In this document: positions 1 to 6,281 of the stretch, piece by piece
How the letters are laid out: each line of letters begins with the position of its first letter
How positions within the stretch are numbered: position 1 is the stretch's first letter
Assembly (NCBI RefSeq): GCF_014203095.1
Contig: NZ_JACHIG010000005.1
Span: forward strand, 310,001 to 374,000
Length of the DNA: 64,000 nucleotides
From: Prosthecobacter vanneervenii
GTDB lineage: Bacteria; Verrucomicrobiota; Verrucomicrobiia; Verrucomicrobiales; Verrucomicrobiaceae
Direction: 5' to 3'
Program-made: the position numbers and the translations under genes
Notes under the pieces: generated by a model
Databases searched by the model: none
Told to the model about the DNA's origin: nothing
Seen by the model: the letters and a program-made list of their open reading frames with translations, nothing else

Positions 1-2550
1 GCCGCAGGGGTGCATCTTGGCATAGCGGGGGAAGCCATCCAGCCGACCCGCCATGAGCAGCGCCGTGCGCAGCGGCTCCTCCTGCCAAGGCAGGTCTGCG
101 CACTCCTGGGAGAGCGCCACCGCATCGGCCACATGGCTGGCATCTGTCCACGGCAGATGCTCGGTAAGGCGGCGGATTTCGTTTTCCGCCACGCCCAGCA
201 CCTTGGCCACATCCGCCACGGCGGCCCGCGCCTGAAAGGTGTTAAACCCGCCCACAATGGCCGCGTGCTCTGGCCCGTGCCGCGAGAGCAACAGGCGCAC
301 CACGTCGTCCTTGTGGTCATGGGCGAAGTCGATGTCGATGTCTGGCAGCTTTTGCAGCGCCATGCGGTCCCGGTTGAGAAAGCGTTTGAAGTAAAGCTCG
401 AAGCGGATGGGGCAGACATTCGAGATGCCCAGCGCATAGCACACCAGCGAATCCGCCGCGCTGCCTCGGGTAATCCAGCCGATGCCCTGCGCATGGCATT
501 CTTGCAGCATGTCCCACACGGTCAGAAAGTAGTCCTCGTACCCCACCTCCGCGATGATGGCCAGTTCTTCACGTAGCTGCGCTTCATGCATTGGTGCCTT
601 GCTGCCATAGCGCCGCTGCAGGCCCTCATGCGCCAGCTGGTGCAGCATAGCGGCAGGCGTGCTGCCATCTCGCGGCAAGTAGCGGGGAAAGCGTAGGGTT
701 TTGAAATCAAAGGCAAACTCGCACTGCTCCGCGATGTCTCTCGCCGCCTGCATGGCCGCTGGCGTGAAGCGTTGCCCCCACTCTCCGGGGACATGAAAGG
801 CGAAGTCTCCGCGCCGCTTCTCCGGGTGCCGCTCATTGAGCAGCGTGAGCGTCTTCATACTTTGCAGCACGTTGAAAAAGGACAAGTCCTCCCGGCTCCT
901 GTATCGGATCTCAGGCAGCGCCACGGCCTCGCTATCGGCAGGCACGATAAGCAGCCCCTCCGCGTGCTCGTGCAGCGCGGCAGGTGTGACGGGGGCGGAG
1001 AGCAGGCGGCAGAGATTGCGATACCCCTGCACATTCTGCGCATAGGCCAGCATTCTGCGCTTCTGGCAGGTCAGCTCCGCGCCGATGATGGGCTTGATCC
1101 CCGCCGCGCTCGCCGCCTGAAAGAACGGCACGGCGGCATAGAGCCCCGGATCAGTGATGGCCACGGCAGGCACGTCATGCGCGGCGGCAGTCTCGATGAT
1201 GGCCGGGATGGTCAAAGCCGAATCCATGAAGCTGAAACAGCTCCGCACATTCAGCGCAGGAACGGCCCGGCAGTCTGCCGGAGTCCGCACGATGACCTGG
1301 TCCGTGCTCGGGCGCTCTCGCAGCACGCGGTTCGTGGTCTGCACGGTCTGGCCTGCCACAGGTTTGGTCTTGGGCAGCAGTTCGCGCCCCGTGTTTCCGT
1401 TCATCTTCAGCCACAGGTCATGCCCGCGCATGACGCTATGGCCGCCATGCCGCAGAGCATCCACCACACCCGCCAGCTTGTACCACTGGCAGCGCACCAT
1501 GTCCGCAGGCTCCAGTAGCAGCACCGAGAGCAGGCTGGCTTCATACACCTTGCTGAATTTCAGCCCCACCAGCCGCACGCTCACGCGCCTTTCCCACGCT
1601 CTTTTCAGCAAGCCGGTGATGAGGGGATAAACATCGTTTTCCAGCGCCGTGGGCTCCTCCAGTGTGGTGGAGCGCTGCACCTCGTCCATGTCGTTGTATC
1701 GCAGCCGCAGGGTCACGCTACGGATGCTCTTCCGGTCATTCCTTACTCGCCGCATGAGAGAATCCGCCATTGCCCGCAGCCGGGCCAGGATGAAGGCTTC
1801 ATCGGTGGTGTCGGCATTTAAGGTTTCCTGCTCGCCGTAGCTCTTGGCCTCTGGTGGCTCGCAGATAACGGGGCGGGGATCAAGCCCCAGCGCATAGCCA
1901 TGCAGGGCGGGGGCTCCTTTGCCCACCAGCAGCGCCAGCTCCTCCACGGGTGTTCTGGCAATGTGCTCAATCTGCCGCAGGCCTGCCGTGTTCAGCGTGG
2001 TGGATAGTTGCGGCCCCACCGACGGCAGCCATTTGTTTTCCAGCGGCCACAGAAAGCCCTGCTCGTGCCCCGGTGAAATCTCAATGAAGCAGTGCGGCTT
2101 GCGCAGCTTGCTCGCAATCTGCGAGACGAGCTTGTTGCTGCCCACGCCCACGGAAACCGACAGCTTGAGACTTTGAGCTATCGCCCGCTGCATCTTTTCC
2201 GCAGCGCTCCCCGCCCGGATATGCCGTGCCCCGTTCAGGTCCAGGTAGCATTCATCTATGGAAGCCTGCTCCACCAGGGGCGTAAAGTCATACGCATAGC
2301 TGAACATCAGCCGCGAAAAGCGCTCGTAGAGGTCAAAATTGCACGGCAGCACGATCAGGCCAGGACAGAGTTTCTTAGCCTTAGCGGTGGGCATCGGGGT
2401 ATAGACGCCCATGCGCCGCGCCTCATAGCTGGCAGAGGCAATGATACCGCGCCGCTCTCCGCCCACGGCCACCGGACGCCCGCGCAGATGCTTGTCCGCT
2501 GCCTGCTCGGCAGAAGCAAAGAAGGCATCGGCATCAAAGTGCAGAATCAC
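1..2550 (-). CDS. Y-family polymerase fused to DnaE-type DNA polymerase III alpha (5' 850 codons; runs off the left edge)
   Basis: A single open frame of 850 codons without a stop, read line by line. Residues 1-about 370 are a DinB/Pol IV-like Y-family polymerase: FDADAFFASAEQ (D6) and ASIDECYLDL (D99, E100) keep the three catalytic carboxylates, which ImuB proteins lack. After a linker (about 390-430) a PHP-like domain starts at ALNVRSCFSFMDS (about 432), followed by DnaE2-like sequence (GYRNLCRLLS; EGLQRRYGSK), RGSAADSLVCYALGI and PDIDIDF (D737 and D739, matching the catalytic Asp pair of E. coli DnaE). The C-terminal part lies outside the window. GTG at 2550 is chosen because an in-frame TGA sits six codons upstream and the DADAF motif follows at once; its GTGA overlaps the stop of the preceding small ORF. 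Inferred role: SOS-induced translesion synthesis. Both polymerase parts look active from motifs; the PHP metal ligands look lost. Confidence 0.9.
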   Translation of the reverse strand, partial: MILHFDADAFFASAEQAADKHLRGRPVAVGGERRGIIASASYEARRMGVYTPMPTAKAKKLCPGLIVLPCNFDLYERFSRLMFSYAYDFTPLVEQASIDECYLDLNGARHIRAGSAAEKMQRAIAQSLKLSVSVGVGSNKLVSQIASKLRKPHCFIEISPGHEQGFLWPLENKWLPSVGPQLSTTLNTAGLRQIEHIARTPVEELALLVGKGAPALHGYALGLDPRPVICEPPEAKSYGEQETLNADTTDEAFILARLRAMADSLMRRVRNDRKSIRSVTLRLRYNDMDEVQRSTTLEEPTALENDVYPLITGLLKRAWERRVSVRLVGLKFSKVYEASLLSVLLLEPADMVRCQWYKLAGVVDALRHGGHSVMRGHDLWLKMNGNTGRELLPKTKPVAGQTVQTTNRVLRERPSTDQVIVRTPADCRAVPALNVRSCFSFMDSALTIPAIIETAAAHDVPAVAITDPGLYAAVPFFQAASAAGIKPIIGAELTCQKRRMLAYAQNVQGYRNLCRLLSAPVTPAALHEHAEGLLIVPADSEAVALPEIRYRSREDLSFFNVLQSMKTLTLLNERHPEKRRGDFAFHVPGEWGQRFTPAAMQAARDIAEQCEFAFDFKTLRFPRYLPRDGSTPAAMLHQLAHEGLQRRYGSKAPMHEAQLREELAIIAEVGYEDYFLTVWDMLQECHAQGIGWITRGSAADSLVCYALGISNVCPIRFELYFKRFLNRDRMALQKLPDIDIDFAHDHKDDVVRLLLSRHGPEHAAIVGGFNTFQARAAVADVAKVLGVAENEIRRLTEHLPWTDASHVADAVALSQECADLPWQEEPLRTALLMAGRLDGFPRYAKMHPCG

Positions 2551-2660
2551 GGCTTCTTCAGGGCTTCAATGCTGGGCAAAAGCTCCATCAACATGAGAGG
2601 GCAAAAGTTGCCATAGTTCGCATTTTCAGAAGAGAGTGAAGTTGCGAAGACGGGATTCAT
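2547..2660 (-). CDS. 37-residue ORF coupled between the UmuD-like and polymerase genes
   Basis: A short frame starting at ATG 2660, which overlaps the umuD-like stop as ATGA, and ending in TGA at 2547-2549, which overlaps the polymerase start as GTGA. It fills the gap between the two larger genes exactly, and the double overlap is the pattern of translationally coupled genes. The product begins MNPVFATSLSSENANY, contains CPLMLMELLPSIEALKKP and has no recognised domain. It could be a real micro-protein acting with the polymerase, or only a coupling leader that carries ribosomes through the 107-nt spacer. Conservation in relatives would decide. Confidence 0.55.
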   Translation of the reverse strand: MNPVFATSLSSENANYGNFCPLMLMELLPSIEALKKP

Positions 2661-3106
2661 TTCGGCAGCCGCAGCAGCCCCACCATCACCCCCTGAATCA
2701 CCAGCTCGCGGGCCGGGATGAGATCGGGGTACTTGGGATTCGCGGCCCGCAGATACGGCACGCCATCTTTGAGCACGTAGCGCTTCAAGGTGGTTTCCCC
2801 GTCGATCAGCGCAGCCACCACATTCCCATGCTTGGGCTCTCTAAACTCCATGATGACAATGTCACCCTCCAGAATGGCAGCATTGCGCATCGAGTCACCC
2901 CGCACCTTCAGGGCAAAGGTGCGCGCATTCCCCGGCAGGCTGAAGGTTGAGGGGTCAATGTCCACACAGGTATCAATCCTACCCTCCTGCACCTCGGGGC
3001 TCCCGGCGATGATGCTGCCTAGTAGCGGCACTTGCTGGCGTATCCAGGGGTGAGTATCGGCGTGCCAGAGCACGGCCAGGACTTGCAGGTTGGGCAGGAA
3101 TTTCAT
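2657..3106 (-). CDS. UmuD-like LexA/S24 family self-cleaving protein without DNA-binding domain
   Basis: 149 residues. The LexA-type autoprotease fold is recognisable: VPLLGSIIAGSP gives the Ala34-Gly35 cleavage site, RGDSMRNAAI the catalytic Ser72, and TTLKRY the Lys109 of the Ser-Lys dyad. Only about 30 residues precede the cleavage site, so there is no helix-turn-helix. This is the UmuD arrangement rather than a repressor. By family knowledge such proteins are cleaved on RecA filaments and then activate translesion polymerases. It heads a three-ORF cassette with the 37-codon ORF and the polymerase fusion, and a LexA box lies 2 nt upstream of its ATG. No good Shine-Dalgarno precedes the start, so the mRNA may be almost leaderless. 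Confidence 0.85.
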   Translation of the reverse strand: MKFLPNLQVLAVLWHADTHPWIRQQVPLLGSIIAGSPEVQEGRIDTCVDIDPSTFSLPGNARTFALKVRGDSMRNAAILEGDIVIMEFREPKHGNVVAALIDGETTLKRYVLKDGVPYLRAANPKYPDLIPARELVIQGVMVGLLRLPK

Positions 3107-3108
3107 GC

Positions 3109-3122
3109 TGTTCTAAAGAACA
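3109..3122 (-). promoter_or_regulatory. LexA (SOS) box of the mutagenesis cassette
   Basis: TGTTCTAAAGAACA matches exactly the 14-bp TGTTC-N4-GAACA motif published for Verrucomicrobia LexA; the palindrome extends one base each side (3108-3123). It ends 2 nt before the umuD-like ATG and overlaps the putative -10, so bound LexA should block transcription directly. Confidence 0.85.
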
Positions 3123-3147
3123 GTATTTAAAGCTGTCGCAGTTTCAA
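3120..3147 (-). promoter_or_regulatory. putative promoter of the mutagenesis cassette
   Basis: On the minus strand TTGAAA (3147-3142) is followed after 16 bp by TACTGT (3125-3120), which overlaps the LexA box. Initiation would fall within a few bases of the ATG at 3106. The -10 match is poor (3 of 6), so this is tentative. Confidence 0.4.
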
Positions 3148-3469
3148 CCCCTGACTTAAAAAGCTGATCGGGTAGCAAAATCGGCGAGGAGGTATCAGGC
3201 CGGTTGCCAGTAGCTTGCTAGGAGCCTAGAGCCATCCTCGCTATACCACTGCCACCCCAGCGGCTCTTGGATCGGCAAAAGGCAACCATTTGATGGCTGT
3301 TTTGCGGATGCTGCGGACGGATCAAGGCACCAATTGTCGCCCCAGCCTCATCGGGAAATCACAAGTTTACACGATGCCCAAGAAATCGCGGCCGCAGTCA
3401 ATAAGCGCATCCTGGCATTACACGCCTACACAGCCTGCGGCCCGGTCTCATTGACATAAACCCACGATC
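3148..3469. other. intergenic stretch without recognisable gene
   Basis: About 320 bases between the cassette promoter and the next minus-strand gene. No ORF with convincing start or family signature, and no strong hairpin with a T-run, was seen. Confidence 0.5.
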
Positions 3470-3874
3470 TCATTTCTCCTCGATCCAACACACACCAGGA
3501 GGGTCCCACTCATCGAAATAACGTGGATTTTTCTCCCAGCGTTTTCGCCAAGAGGGACTTTGCATATAAAGCTCGATCTGCTTTTGCCTCGATCTTTCTC
3601 GCCGGTCCAAAAATTCCGGTGTGAAGGAAACCCTCAAAACCTGGTCGTAGAAGTTTTCGTTCTCCAAGGGTATCCAACTGTCCCACTGGCTGTCGAGCTG
3701 GATAAAGCCGCCTGCTGTCATGGGATACACCTTGCCTTTTCCTTCCGGGATGTCGTGATTGCCATGAACGGCAGCCATGATCTTGAAGTTCATCATCGTG
3801 ATCACACGCTCATGAGGCAAATCAGTCTGTTGCTGGCGTGCTGTAGCAAGCTTGTCCATTTGGTCCAAATTCAT
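3470..3874 (-). CDS. hypothetical protein, 134 aa
   Basis: Begins MNLDQMDKLATARQQQ and ends DPPGVCWIEEK. The composition is protein-like: aromatic residues are well spread and the C-terminal half is charged and basic (LDRRERSRQKQIELYM). There is no signal peptide, membrane segment or family motif that I recognise. AGGA lies only 2 nt before the ATG, an unusually short spacing, so the start is uncertain. It sits in a region of low coding density between the SOS cassette and tRNA-Lys, which would suit a decayed integrated element. A plus-strand frame over the same bases has a less natural composition and was not chosen. Confidence 0.45.
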   Translation of the reverse strand: MNLDQMDKLATARQQQTDLPHERVITMMNFKIMAAVHGNHDIPEGKGKVYPMTAGGFIQLDSQWDSWIPLENENFYDQVLRVSFTPEFLDRRERSRQKQIELYMQSPSWRKRWEKNPRYFDEWDPPGVCWIEEK

Positions 3875-3964
3875 GTTCCTAGAGATGGGACGTCAACCCG
3901 CTTTATGTCCGCTGAGAGTCTTTGATGGATTGTGCAGACGATGAAAGGGACCGTCCTGCCTTCG

Positions 3965-4252
3965 TCAAGGGGTAGTAGGCGGCTGCGTGTGAACGGCGAA
4001 GTCCTTCCCAATGCTCTGGCGTGTTTTTGCCAGGTAGAACCGACGGGCCTCATCCATGTCCTGCCGCAAGGAATCAAGCTCGGACAATGTCAACAGATCG
4101 GAAGGTTCCGAAATGGCAGGCTTCGGACTCGGCGATGCCGTAACCGCGTCTGAAGCGCTATTGGCAACTGCATTTGATGGTTCAATATTTTTCACGAAGT
4201 CGTGCGATAGTTTCCAGGTTGATAATCCACCTGTGTTCGGTCGCCAAAGCAA
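3965..4252 (-). CDS. hypothetical protein or remnant, about 95 aa
   Basis: An open minus-strand frame, with a TTG taken as start at 4252, although the frame stays open for about 35 codons further upstream. The middle is a Ser/Ala/Pro-rich linker (ASDAVTASPSPKPAISEP) and the end is helical and charged (ELDSLRQDMDEARRFYLAK). No family is recognised and no clear ribosome-binding site is present. It may be the tail of a decayed gene; a KPAIS(E/D)P-like string appears both here and, in another frame, about 250 bases upstream, hinting at an internal duplication or frameshift. Confidence 0.3.
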   Translation of the reverse strand: MLWRPNTGGLSTWKLSHDFVKNIEPSNAVANSASDAVTASPSPKPAISEPSDLLTLSELDSLRQDMDEARRFYLAKTRQSIGKDFAVHTQPPTTP

Positions 4253-4560
4253 GCATTGCCGGGGGCGAACTGAAGAGTTGCCGTAAATCCGCAGCGCCTT
4301 AGCTAGCGCCTCTGCTGCCGTCGCCCGCCCAGCTTTGCGAACGGATCTGAGATCGCAGGCTTAGCGTCTGCTGCGGAGATAGGGTTAGCTCGTCCATTTT
4401 GGTCTGCATAGCCCCGGAAAGGCTGAACCGCCATTGCATTGAGTTAGCCGCCGTGAAGATTTGCCCCAAGCCTGGCAAGAACCCATGCAGCCAGCGCTTG
4501 GACAAAGATGGAACATGGCGAACAACGGGGGAATCTGTTCCCATAATGTTCCCAGAGAGA
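4253..4560. other. low-coding stretch beside tRNA-Lys
   Basis: Only short frames without recognisable products lie here. The stretch abuts the 3' end of tRNA-Lys, a classic integration site, so it may be what remains of an inserted element. No integrase fragment could be recognised. Confidence 0.4.
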
Positions 4561-4573
4561 GCGTTTGTTACCT

Positions 4574-4607
4574 TATTTTTTCATAAACCACTCTCTTTGA
4601 GAGTGGT
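4574..4607 (-). terminator. hairpin after tRNA-Lys that includes the CCA end
   Basis: On the minus strand ACCACTCTC-AAA-GAGAGTGGT forms a 9-bp stem whose 5' arm starts at the discriminator base and CCA of the tRNA, followed by AT-rich sequence ending in a run of As rather than Ts. It probably acts in 3' processing or termination. Confidence 0.5.
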
Positions 4608-4678
4608 GCGCAGGGAGGGGATCGAACCCTCGACCAATTGGTTAAAAGCCAACTGCTCTACCGCTGAGCTACCTGCGC
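4604..4678 (-). tRNA. tRNA-Lys (anticodon TTT)
   Basis: The reverse complement folds as a tRNA: acceptor GCGCAGG (4678-4672) pairs with CCTGCGC, the D-arm is TAGCTCAGCGGTAGAGCA, the anticodon stem-loop is TTGG-CTTTTAA-CCAA with anticodon TTT, and the T-arm is GAGGGTTCGATCCCCTC. Discriminator A and the CCA end are encoded (4607-4604). Both strands carry short false frames over this gene. Confidence 0.97.
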
Positions 4679-4706
4679 ATCCCTGAATAAGGGGGCGGGT
4701 ATGTAT

Positions 4707-5414
4707 TCATAAGTCAGGGTTGCGCAAGCCAGAATATGCCCCGGAGCGGACTTTCTGCACCAAAACGCCCAGATCGCTTTCAGGTCTTTTCACTTGAAAG
4801 GCATGGATGCCGCAGCTTTGCGCCCCTCCGAGATCGCAGCGTACATCATCGCCAATGTGCAGCGCCTGCCCCGGCTGGCAGCCCGCAGCCTCCAGCGCTG
4901 TCTCAAACATGCGCGCATGTGGCTTGGCCGCTCCCACCTCGCTGGAGATGACCACCCCATCAAAAAAGCGCAGCAGGTCATGCCCTCCCAGAATGCTGTG
5001 CAGACGGCGGTCAAAGTTGGACAGCACCAGCAGCCGGTGATCCCGTGCCAGATCCTCCAGGGCGGGCAGCACATCATCAAACACGTGCCAGGCCTCGGCT
5101 TTGGCAAAGTGCCGGTAAAGCCCGTCAAACAGCTCGTCCAGCACGCTTTCCTGCAGCGGCGCCCCATGCACCCGGCCAAAGACATCGCCCACCAGCGTGC
5201 GCCACCATCCGCGGTCATCGTCCGCAGACGGCTGCCCCACCGGGTACAGCGGCGGCGGTGTCTGCTTCCACACTGCGCGGAAGGCCTGCATGAGGGTCTC
5301 AGGATCAGCCTCGATGCCCAGCTTCTGCGCATGCTGCGCATAGGTCTGGCCCACGGACTCTGCAGGCCGGATCAGCGTGCCTGCCGCATCAAAAAACAAG
5401 GTGCTCAGTGCCAT
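4707..5414 (-). CDS. HAD-superfamily hydrolase (HDHD3-like subclass IA)
   Basis: 235 residues, the normal size for a single-domain HAD phosphatase with a helical cap. Motif I is FFDAAGTL, with the second Asp of the usual DxD replaced by Ala as in the HDHD3-like branch. Motif II is LVLSNFD, the motif III lysine is in AAKPHARMF, and motif IV is HIGDDVRCDLGGA. The substrate cannot be told from sequence; the missing second Asp may alter or reduce classical phosphatase activity. It starts just downstream of the terminator of the lipoprotein gene, so it is probably transcribed separately. Confidence 0.85.
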   Translation of the reverse strand: MALSTLFFDAAGTLIRPAESVGQTYAQHAQKLGIEADPETLMQAFRAVWKQTPPPLYPVGQPSADDDRGWWRTLVGDVFGRVHGAPLQESVLDELFDGLYRHFAKAEAWHVFDDVLPALEDLARDHRLLVLSNFDRRLHSILGGHDLLRFFDGVVISSEVGAAKPHARMFETALEAAGCQPGQALHIGDDVRCDLGGAQSCGIHAFQVKRPESDLGVLVQKVRSGAYSGLRNPDL

Positions 5415-5422
5415 GACATCAT

Positions 5423-5453
5423 AAAAAAAGGGAGCGGCTTCGCAGCCGCTCCC
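5423..5453 (-). terminator. intrinsic terminator of the lipoprotein gene
   Basis: Reading the minus strand, GGGAGCGGCT-GCGA-AGCCGCTCCC is a perfect 10-bp stem followed by seven Ts (5429-5423). It lies 20 nt after the lipoprotein stop and before the HAD hydrolase start. Confidence 0.9.
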
Positions 5454-5472
5454 CTGGAGAAATCAGATAGAA

Positions 5473-6129
5473 TTACTTGGAAGCCGTGACCGGATTCTTC
5501 GGGTTCTTGCCAGCGGTGACTTCCTGCTCAGGCTCGACGGGGATCTGAGGCAGGCGGCAATGCCAGCTGGAGCCGGGAAGAGCATAGCCGGGGCTCAGTT
5601 CGTTCAGGCTGCCCACCATGTAGGGCTTGGGCTCAGGAGGAGTGATGATGTCCACAGCACCAAAGAGGCCGCGGCTGACAGCGTCTCCGTAGGAGTACAT
5701 GGCGCTCTGATAGACCTTCTTGGTGGCCACCATGCCACGCTGCACAGTGCCGGTCACATAGTCAGGCCAGCGGCGCAGGGCGCGGGCACCGAAGGTGGCG
5801 CCGTCGTCGATGGTGTCCATGCCGTAGTCGGTGTAGCGGTTGGCTTCGCGATAGACGACGTCATCAGCGCGGAACACCACGTTTTCTCCCATGTTGGTGT
5901 AGTCGCGAGCCTGGCGGTCGGCCACTTTGCCGATGCCGTTGCTGACGTCATCCACGCCGTCGGAGACTCCGTTCACAGCCAGATTGGTGCCCTGGCTGAC
6001 ATAGGACAGGCCTTGGTTTGCGTTCGGAGCAGCAATGCAGGGCACGGCAGCCGTAGGACGAGAATTGGTCTTTACGAAGGTGCAGGATGCGAGTGTGGAA
6101 AGCAGAACAAGGGGCAGGAGCAATTTCAT
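5473..6129 (-). CDS. hypothetical lipoprotein, 218 aa
   Basis: MKLLLPLVLLSTLASC is a lipoprotein signal with lipobox LASC, Cys16 being the modified residue. The mature part has repeating short hydrophilic units (VNGVSDGVDDVSNGIGKVAD; MGENVVFRADDVVYREANRY) that suggest an elongated helical or repeated structure, then a Pro-rich tail ending PKNPVTASK. No family is recognised. It should sit in the outer membrane or periplasm. It is followed by a strong intrinsic terminator and is probably monocistronic. Confidence 0.75.
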   Translation of the reverse strand: MKLLLPLVLLSTLASCTFVKTNSRPTAAVPCIAAPNANQGLSYVSQGTNLAVNGVSDGVDDVSNGIGKVADRQARDYTNMGENVVFRADDVVYREANRYTDYGMDTIDDGATFGARALRRWPDYVTGTVQRGMVATKKVYQSAMYSYGDAVSRGLFGAVDIITPPEPKPYMVGSLNELSPGYALPGSSWHCRLPQIPVEPEQEVTAGKNPKNPVTASK

Positions 6130-6281
6130 AGAATAAGGGGCGATTCTGTCGGAAAGTGGGTCAGGTTGTCAAAGCTAAAATCCGCCAATCGGTTTTAAAT
6201 TCAATCTGAAAGGCAGCATCAGCTTGAAAGACACTTCTCATCAGGTCGTTATCGCGCCATCCCCCTCCCCCACGCGCCCTC

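Noticed and set aside
10..1518. plus-strand ORFs at the left edge
   Set aside because: Antisense shadows; the minus strand holds the continuous polymerase fusion.
4299..4544. 81-codon minus-strand ORF
   Set aside because: No ribosome-binding site, family or natural composition; in a decayed region.
4399..4686. 95-codon plus-strand ORF ending RREGIEPSTNWLK...
   Set aside because: It is the antisense translation of tRNA-Lys, a well-known false ORF.
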